Shown: positions 1 to 4,964 of the stretch, in pieces
Numbering within the stretch: position 1 is the stretch's first letter
How the letters are laid out: the number at the start of each line of letters is the position of its first letter
Source of the DNA: Bacteroidales bacterium
GTDB lineage: Bacteria; Bacteroidota; Bacteroidia; Bacteroidales; B18-G4
Assembly: GCA_023132505.1 (NCBI GenBank)
Contig: JAGLYE010000059.1
Span: forward strand, 1-8,094
Reading direction: 5' to 3'
DNA: 8,094 nucleotides
Program-made: the position numbers and the translations under genes
The notes under the pieces: model-generated
Databases searched by the model: none
What the model saw: only the letters and a program-made list of their open reading frames with translations
Told to the model about the DNA's origin: nothing

Positions 1-63
1 CTTTACATGAGGTTTATCAGCCTTTACATAAGGTTTGTCAGTCTTTATATAAGGCTTGTCAGT
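1..63 (-). repeat. 21-bp tandem repeat in the rho coding sequence, three units visible
   Basis: Three 21-bp units occupy 1-21, 22-42 and 43-63. They differ at a few positions and keep the reading frame, so each adds seven residues (TDKPYIK, TDKPYVK, ADKPHVK) to the disordered Rho linker. The array reaches the window edge, so the copy number is a minimum. A partial relative (SHIK) precedes the first unit. Confidence 0.85.
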
Positions 64-312
64 CTTTATGTGGCTTTTTTCCTCCCTGGCTTCTTTTGGT
101 TTCACGTTCCTGTTACGTCCGTGTCGTTTAGTATTCGTTTCGGCCTTTTCTTTTTTTAATATATCCTGGGATGGATTCAGGGCCTGTTGATCAAGGATCT
201 TGTAGATAAGATCCTGCTTTAAAAGTTTTTCGTACTTGGGAATATTCAGTTCTTTTGCAATGTCCTTGAGCTCAGAAACCAGTTTCCCGCTTAGTTCAAT
301 AATGTCGTACAT
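1..312 (-). CDS. rho: Transcription termination factor Rho, N-terminal 104 residues (cut by window edge)
   Basis: Rho is a hexameric RNA helicase that terminates untranslated transcripts. Reading from the ATG at 312 gives 104 codons, open to base 1. Residues 1-50 form the SAP-like Rho N-terminal helical domain, starting MYDIIELSGKL and containing AKELNIPKYEKL and the conserved QDLIYKILDQQALNP stretch (about 33-47), typical of Bacteroidota Rho. From about residue 52 the chain becomes lysine/arginine-rich and low in complexity, matching the disordered insertion that Bacteroidota Rho proteins carry before the RNA-binding domain. Residues 84-104 are three copies of a seven-residue unit, [TA]DKP[YH][IV]K. 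The RNA-binding and ATPase domains lie outside the window. The gene diverges from DUF4293, and I see no good TAnnTTTG box upstream (best guess TATCTTAA at 381-388, minus). Family identity is secure; whether the full gene is intact cannot be seen. Confidence 0.9.
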   Translation of the reverse strand, partial: MYDIIELSGKLVSELKDIAKELNIPKYEKLLKQDLIYKILDQQALNPSQDILKKEKAETNTKRHGRNRNVKPKEAREEKSHIKTDKPYIKTDKPYVKADKPHVK

Positions 313-347
313 AAATTGAGATGTTTTATTAATCGTGGAATTATATT

Positions 348-377
348 CACATGCTTTTGCCTTTCAGGCATCATGTG
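348..377 (-). promoter_or_regulatory. Hairpin in the rho 5' leader
   Basis: On the minus strand, CACATG at 377-372 pairs with CATGTG at 353-348, and inside it TGCCT (370-366) pairs with AGGCA (362-358) around a GAA loop. The two stems are separated by one base on one side and four on the other. The structure ends 35 bases before the rho ATG, so it is in the leader if transcription begins upstream. No U-tract follows, so it is not an intrinsic terminator. A role in rho regulation is inference. Confidence 0.4.
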
Positions 378-414
378 TAATTAAGATATAAGGTAAATGA
401 TTTAAATAAATAAT

Positions 415-448
415 GGATATAAAGGGATATATCTGGATATGATATCCA
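415..448. promoter_or_regulatory. Phased GGATAT repeats ending in a palindrome (candidate operator)
   Basis: GGATAT occurs at 415-420, 425-430 and 435-440, exactly ten bases apart. The third copy forms one arm of a 15-base palindrome at 434-448 (TGGATAT, G, ATATCCA). One-turn spacing plus an inverted copy in the spacer between divergent rho and DUF4293 resembles a protein-binding array. The palindrome ends 44 bases before the DUF4293 -7 box. The region is AT-rich, so chance is possible; no binding protein is identified. Confidence 0.35.
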
Positions 449-492
449 ATTGATTTTGCAAATATAATAATATTTTACAAACGCAAGTTTTT

Positions 493-500
493 TATCTTTG
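493..500 (+). promoter_or_regulatory. -7 box (TATCTTTG) of the DUF4293 gene
   Basis: TATCTTTG matches the Bacteroidota -7 consensus TAnnTTTG exactly and lies 18 bases before the ATG at 519. No clear TTG is present at the usual -33 distance (the sequence there is TTTTAC), so the call rests on the -7 box and its position. It decides the start: an upstream in-frame TTG at 498 lies inside this box and cannot be the initiation codon of a transcript made from it. Confidence 0.55.
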
Positions 501-518
501 TATAAATATTTTATTCAA

Positions 519-992
519 ATGATACAGCGCATTCAATCTTTATTCCTGTTTTTAGTGTTTGTTAGCGGCCTGGCTACGTTTTTCTTTCCTATAGCAAGCT
601 TCTGGGGAGAGCTAGATGTTATCAGATTAGGAGCTATTGGTGTTGAAGATCTATCTCCAAGTCCAAGTGATACAGAGTGGCCCAATACGATCTTGTTACT
701 CGTAGTTTTAGGGTTGATAACATTAATGGCTTTTGTCGCAATATTCTTATACAAAAGAAGAAAGGTACAGGTCAGGCTTATCATGTTTGGCCTGCTGCTT
801 AATATCATTTACCTGGCATTGATATTTTTCTATTATGTGCCTGAATTGGAAGCTCTTACGCAGACGAGCGCAGATTATATCCGTGAGCCTGGCATTTACC
901 TGCCTATTGTTTCTATCGTTTTCCTTATTCTGGCAAACAGGTTTATCATGAAAGATGAGAAACTTATCCGTTCTGCCGACAGGTTAAGATAA
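519..992 (+). CDS. DUF4293 family four-helix integral membrane protein
   Basis: A 157-residue protein of unknown function that I recognise as DUF4293, a family found mainly in Bacteroidota. The start MIQRIQSLFLFL and the end RSADRLR are both characteristic. Four hydrophobic segments are visible, about residues 6-28, 57-77, 87-107 and 126-143. A soluble loop of about 28 residues lies between the first two, a basic YKRRK stretch follows the second, and the tail is charged, so it should sit in the inner membrane. I chose the ATG at 519 rather than the in-frame TTG at 498 because that TTG is part of the promoter. The last nine bases overlap the convergent metallophosphoesterase gene. The rho / DUF4293 / metallophosphoesterase neighbourhood is one I recall from other Bacteroidota, which supports the call but gives no function. 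Confidence 0.88.
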   Translation: MIQRIQSLFLFLVFVSGLATFFFPIASFWGELDVIRLGAIGVEDLSPSPSDTEWPNTILLLVVLGLITLMAFVAIFLYKRRKVQVRLIMFGLLLNIIYLALIFFYYVPELEALTQTSADYIREPGIYLPIVSIVFLILANRFIMKDEKLIRSADRLR

Positions 993-1499
993 TTCGTTTT
1001 TCAGGGTTTTTCTGTCTTTTTCCAATATTTCCACATCTCTTATATCTTTCCCGTCAATCGTGAACCTGATACAAGTGATCACCTGGTGAAGCCCCGATCT
1101 TCCGGCAGCCCCCGGATTCATATGCAGCAGCTTATTCTTATCGTCATAGATAACCTTCAGAATATGTGAATGTCCGGAAATGAATAGATCCGGTTTCTCT
1201 ATGTCCAGCATGCTTTGCACACTTTTGTCGTAACGCCCCGGATAGCCGCCGATGTGTTTTATCATTACTTTAACATCTTCACAATAAAAAGATTGCACTT
1301 CCGGACAAAGTATGCGTATATCACTGCCGTCGATATTTCCGAATACGGCCCGCAAGGGTTTAAAGTTTTCGATACTTTCAAAGGTCGCCCGCTTGCCGAT
1401 ATCCCCGGCATGCCAGATCTCATCACATTTGCTAAAGAATTTATATATCCCGGGATAAACCCAGGAATGTGTGTCAGATAGAAGTCCTATGAGCTTCAT
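984..1499 (-). CDS. YfcE/MJ0936-type metallophosphoesterase
   Basis: A small calcineurin-like phosphodiesterase of 171 residues, about full length for the single-domain YfcE/MJ0936 group, which uses two divalent metals to hydrolyse phosphodiester or phosphomonoester bonds. All metal-site motifs are visible: D9-T-H11, G32-D33-I-G, G54-N55-x-D57, H82 in the HIGGYPG stretch, and G109-H110-S-H112, followed by the family's NPGAAGRSG loop at 128-135. There is no signal peptide, so it is cytoplasmic. It begins 18 bases after the stop codon of the TonB_C-domain gene on the same strand, with no promoter or terminator between them, so the two are probably co-transcribed. The 3' end overlaps DUF4293 by nine bases. 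The natural substrate cannot be told from sequence. Confidence 0.9.
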   Translation of the reverse strand: MKLIGLLSDTHSWVYPGIYKFFSKCDEIWHAGDIGKRATFESIENFKPLRAVFGNIDGSDIRILCPEVQSFYCEDVKVMIKHIGGYPGRYDKSVQSMLDIEKPDLFISGHSHILKVIYDDKNKLLHMNPGAAGRSGLHQVITCIRFTIDGKDIRDVEILEKDRKTLKNELS

Positions 1500-1517
1500 T
1501 TTCCGGGTATGGTTTGA

Positions 1518-2330
1518 TTACATTGTAGTATTATTGTTATTAGGAAGATACTGGTGGTTGGAATTATTGGAGAGGCTGAAACTGATGTGGGCAGTCAATA
1601 AAGTTCTGACAGCCATGCCATTCTGCATACCGGGCTTCCACAGTATCTGTTTCAGCAGATGGATGGCTTCCTCGGTACATCCTCCCCCAAGGGGATCAAC
1701 GACTTCGAGATTGGAAATACGGCCACTTGTTTCTACAATAAAGCTCAGCTCCACATCACCGGCAATGTTTTGACTGTATGCAAGTTCGGGGTATTTCATG
1801 TTTTCGGAGATGAACTTTGTAAAATTCATTTCCGCATCTTCAAAAGCCGGGACTGGTGATTGGTCAAGGGCTTTTGTGGGATAAACCTGCAAACTGGTGT
1901 CGATGGGCCCCTCATATTTTTCATAGTTATCAAATCCCTTTTTCTTGCAATTTCTATTATATTTCTTGATGTTGAACTTTACAGGAATACTAAAGTCATC
2001 AATGATATAATTCGAAGACTTGACGGCAGGATAGAACATGATCAGCTTGCATATTCGCAGTGCTTCCAAGTCAAGTTCCGGTGAAACAGGTTCCGGGATG
2101 CGATAATTTGTTGTTTTCCCATCCTGTAAAACCGTGAGGAAAACTGCGACTGTTCCCTCCACCTTGCTTTCTAATGCAGCTTCGGGATAGACCATCTCAT
2201 TACAAATGAATTCGCGCATCCTTTGGCTGCCACCGTATGGCTTGGGTGATGTATCAATTTGAGAATATAGTGGTACATAGAAGAGAAAGCTCGCCAGTAA
2301 TGTCGTGAGTAGGGATTTACATGTTACCAT
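1518..2330 (-). CDS. Secreted protein with two TonB C-terminal-like domains
   Basis: A 270-residue protein. Residues 1-24 look like a cleavable signal peptide (hydrophobic LLTTLLASFLFYVPLY, then SQ). Two related domains follow, about 36-121 and 165-252. Each has the TonB_C pattern: a YPE-A segment (48-51, 180-184), a G-x-V strand, a beta-hairpin with a D/S-G turn, an EA-helix, and a K-P or Y-P followed by a final strand (PVKFNI; HISFSL). A charged linker joins them, and the tail is asparagine-rich (255-267). It lacks the N-terminal membrane anchor and proline-rich spacer of a true TonB, so an energy-transducing role is doubtful; a periplasmic binding role is inference. I chose the ATG at 2330; an in-frame TTG at 2336 is less likely. 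It probably shares a transcript with the phosphoesterase downstream. Confidence 0.8.
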   Translation of the reverse strand: MVTCKSLLTTLLASFLFYVPLYSQIDTSPKPYGGSQRMREFICNEMVYPEAALESKVEGTVAVFLTVLQDGKTTNYRIPEPVSPELDLEALRICKLIMFYPAVKSSNYIIDDFSIPVKFNIKKYNRNCKKKGFDNYEKYEGPIDTSLQVYPTKALDQSPVPAFEDAEMNFTKFISENMKYPELAYSQNIAGDVELSFIVETSGRISNLEVVDPLGGGCTEEAIHLLKQILWKPGMQNGMAVRTLLTAHISFSLSNNSNHQYLPNNNNTTM

Positions 2331-2362
2331 GACCAATAGTATTAGTGTGGACGAGTGTAGCC

Positions 2363-2370
2363 CAAAATTA
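2363..2370 (-). promoter_or_regulatory. -7 box (TAATTTTG) of the TonB_C-domain gene
   Basis: On the minus strand TAATTTTG fits TAnnTTTG, 32 bases before the ATG at 2330. The nearest upstream TTG is 25 bases away, longer than the usual 19-21, so the match is partial. The box lies between the two divergent start codons (2330 and 2398). Confidence 0.45.
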
Positions 2371-2397
2371 AGTAATTTTTTCTATTTTTACGTTTCA

Positions 2398-3726
2398 ATG
2401 GATAGCATGGTATATATTTTATCGGGATCAGCTCTGTTGCTGGGGGCAGCAGTAGCATGGCTATATGCAAGAAGCAGAGCCATATCAACAGGCCGTGATC
2501 TTGAAAAGGCCCTTGAAGTAAACAATGAAAAACTTACTATGGCAGCTACAAGCCTTGCCACGGCAGAAAAATCCCTTGATGAGGAACGGATCAAAGTTTC
2601 TGATTTAAGCCAAAAGCTTGCCGTAGCAGGGGAAAGAGAAAAATCCTTGCAGGAGAAGTATGATCAGTACCAGAAAGAAATAGATAAGCTGCAGGAAAAA
2701 TTCAAGCTTGAATTTGAGAATATTGCTTCAAAAATATTAAAGCAAAACACCATTGATTTTTCGGAAAGCAACCAGAAAAGCATCAACGAGGTCATTAAAC
2801 CCCTGAGACAAAAGATTGAAGCATTTGAGAAGACGGTCAATGAGACCTATCAAAAAGGGCTGAAAGACCAGGTAGACCTTAAGGCTGAAATAAAAAACCT
2901 GCATGAACTCAACACAAAGCTAAGCGAAGAAGCAACTAACCTCACGAGGGCACTGAAATCAGACAGTAAGAAGCAGGGTAACTGGGGTGAGATGGTACTG
3001 GAGCGCTTGCTTGAGCGTTCAGGCCTGGTTAAAGGAGAGGAATACCTGGTACAGGAGTCCTACAGAAACGACAAAGGCGAACTTATCCGGCCGGATGTGG
3101 TCATTAGGTTGCCGGAAAACAAACATATTATTATCGATTCTAAGGTGTCCTTGAAAGCATATGAGGCGTTTGTAGGTGCCGAAACAGAAGAACAGAAGAA
3201 TAAATTTGTCAAGGCCCATGTGAATTCAGTAAGGGAGCATGTCAAGGAACTGGCTGAAAAGAGCTATCAGCTTGCTGAAAAACTTGACACTCCCGATTTT
3301 GTATTGCTCTTTTTACCGCTTGAGTCGGCATTCAGCCTCGCGGTGCAGGAACAGAGTGATTTGTTTTCCTTTGCCTGGGAAAGGAAGATCGTGATAGTGA
3401 GCCCGACCACATTGCTGGCCACCCTGATGACTGTTGGCTCCATCTGGAAGCACGAAAAGCAAACCCGGAATGCCATTGAGATCGCAAGGCAGGGGGGGCG
3501 CCTTTACGATAAATTCGTTTCTTTCCTTGGTGATCTTGAAATCCTTGGGACACAGATTGAACGGGTTCAGGTAACATATAAGAAGGCGCATAATAAGTTG
3601 AAATCAGGAGACGGAAATATTATAAGGAAAGTAAAGGTGTTGCAAGAACTGGGAGCAAAAACCTCCAAGGAAATCCCCCCGGATTATTTGCAGGAAAATT
3701 CTTCTGATGATGAGGAAACATCATGA
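2398..3726 (+). CDS. rmuC: DNA recombination protein RmuC homologue
   Basis: RmuC proteins limit rearrangement of inverted or duplicated DNA, and the family has a restriction-endonuclease-like core. This 442-residue copy has an N-terminal membrane helix (about 4-23), a long charged coiled coil (about 30-185) and the RmuC domain (about 185-405). The diagnostic block QGNWGE is at 193-198. The nuclease-like signature is D233 in RPDVVI and D247-S-K249. LFLPLESAF (304-312) and SPTTLLATLMTV (335-346) follow. It should be membrane-tethered, facing the cytoplasm. The frame extends upstream to a GTG at 2305, but I use the ATG at 2398: the extension would overlap the divergent gene, and the membrane helix starts right after this ATG. 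Its stop overlaps the next start codon. A run of seven G's lies at 3492-3498. Confidence 0.9.
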   Translation: MDSMVYILSGSALLLGAAVAWLYARSRAISTGRDLEKALEVNNEKLTMAATSLATAEKSLDEERIKVSDLSQKLAVAGEREKSLQEKYDQYQKEIDKLQEKFKLEFENIASKILKQNTIDFSESNQKSINEVIKPLRQKIEAFEKTVNETYQKGLKDQVDLKAEIKNLHELNTKLSEEATNLTRALKSDSKKQGNWGEMVLERLLERSGLVKGEEYLVQESYRNDKGELIRPDVVIRLPENKHIIIDSKVSLKAYEAFVGAETEEQKNKFVKAHVNSVREHVKELAEKSYQLAEKLDTPDFVLLFLPLESAFSLAVQEQSDLFSFAWERKIVIVSPTTLLATLMTVGSIWKHEKQTRNAIEIARQGGRLYDKFVSFLGDLEILGTQIERVQVTYKKAHNKLKSGDGNIIRKVKVLQELGAKTSKEIPPDYLQENSSDDEETS

Positions 3727-4958
3727 GATCGCGCATATACTACATAGTATTAATATTGCTGCTTTCGGCATGCAATAGCCTGAATAGACTTAGCCTTTAC
3801 AACCTTTCTAATCAATACAGCAATACCAGTTTTACAATTCTCAAAGCAGTTGCCTTTAATGATGGCAGACTATCAAGCCGTGTCTTTATTCCAGTGCAAA
3901 TGTCGGATATGGTAACAGCAAGCGGGGAGAACAGTGATAAGAACTTCAGAAAGGTAGGGATCAAATATGAATTATTTGAAACCTATGAATCAAAGCATAT
4001 ACTCGACAGTGCCAGTATCATCATCATTGACAGTGCGCTGTTTGCAAAAGATACAATCATTACTATCGATATACAATATCCTGATGATCGGAAGTATATC
4101 CTAAAGCTGGAGCTGATCGATCTGAACAGGGTAGATGCAGTAAGTAAATACCTGTGCCTTGATAATTCGGTTCCTGCATCACCTGATAATTTTCTGTTAA
4201 AAGGTGCTGATGGAAATCTTCTGTTTGAAAATGTCCTGGGTGAAGATGAGGAATTTTTTCTTCAATTGTCGGATACTACTGCAAAGGAAGTTTTTGTGAG
4301 ATATTACAAACGGGAATTTCCGCTGGCCCTGCCTCCCTTCCTTGAAGAACCTGAGCACAATTTTGATTACAGGGCCGACAGTGTATTCGTTATTGTTGCT
4401 GAGAAGGGAGAAACGGAGGTCATGCAACTGCAGAATGAGGGTTTTTACCATTTCCAGACAGACAGCAGTGGGCGTGGCGGATATACAGTATTTAGGTTTC
4501 ACAAGGGTTTCCCTGAGATCATTAGCTCAGAACAGATGCTTCAGTCATTACGCTATATCACTACAAAGAACGAATTTGATGAAATACGTTTTTCTGATGA
4601 TATCAAGCTGGCAGTAGATAACTTCTGGCTCAACAATGCCGGTAACCCAAGCAGGGCCAGGGCGATGATACAGAAGTACTATGGAAGGGTTGTGGATGCC
4701 AATAATTACTTTACTTCCTACCTGGAAGGATGGAAGACCGACCGTGGCCTGATCTATATTGTTTACGGGCCACCAAAGATCGTATTTCGGGGCAAGGATT
4801 TAGAAGAATGGCTTTATGGTGAAAAGGGAAACAGCAATTCAATCAGGCTGCAATTTGTTAAAGTTGAAAACCCTTTTACCAAAAATGATTATAGCCTCAT
4901 CAAATCTCCTTCCTACAAGGAAAAATGGTATAATATCGTGAATACCTGGAGACGATAA
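3723..4958 (+). CDS. GWxTD domain-containing lipoprotein
   Basis: A 411-residue envelope protein. Residues 1-17 form a lipoprotein signal with lipobox L-S-A-C17; after lipidation the chain starts C-N-S, so outer-membrane or periplasmic-face attachment is likely. The GWxTD motif is present as G336-W-K-T-D340, followed by RGLIYIVYGPP (341-351), the usual continuation of this domain of unknown function; the C-terminal half (about 285-410) is the recognisable part. The N-terminal 280 residues look beta-rich and match nothing I can name. Its ATG overlaps the rmuC stop in an ATGA arrangement, so translation is probably coupled and both share a transcript. Only six bases separate it from the convergent protease gene. 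Length is normal for the family. The function is unknown. Confidence 0.87.
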   Translation: MRSRIYYIVLILLLSACNSLNRLSLYNLSNQYSNTSFTILKAVAFNDGRLSSRVFIPVQMSDMVTASGENSDKNFRKVGIKYELFETYESKHILDSASIIIIDSALFAKDTIITIDIQYPDDRKYILKLELIDLNRVDAVSKYLCLDNSVPASPDNFLLKGADGNLLFENVLGEDEEFFLQLSDTTAKEVFVRYYKREFPLALPPFLEEPEHNFDYRADSVFVIVAEKGETEVMQLQNEGFYHFQTDSSGRGGYTVFRFHKGFPEIISSEQMLQSLRYITTKNEFDEIRFSDDIKLAVDNFWLNNAGNPSRARAMIQKYYGRVVDANNYFTSYLEGWKTDRGLIYIVYGPPKIVFRGKDLEEWLYGEKGNSNSIRLQFVKVENPFTKNDYSLIKSPSYKEKWYNIVNTWRR

Positions 4959-4964
4959 TGCAGC

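Noticed and set aside
348..377. The rho-leader hairpin as an intrinsic terminator
   Set aside because: No T-run follows on either strand, so it is reported only as a possible leader structure.
1215..1481. 88-codon plus-strand frame antisense to the metallophosphoesterase
   Set aside because: The minus strand encodes all metal-binding motifs of a known family; the plus-strand frame is a by-product.
2305..2397. Upstream GTG extension of rmuC by 31 residues
   Set aside because: It would overlap the divergent TonB_C-domain gene, run through that gene's -7 box, and put a non-family sequence before the membrane helix that begins just after the ATG at 2398.
3313..3591. Overlapping minus-strand frames inside rmuC
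   Set aside because: They lie opposite the conserved RmuC block, lack promoters and encode no recognisable domain.
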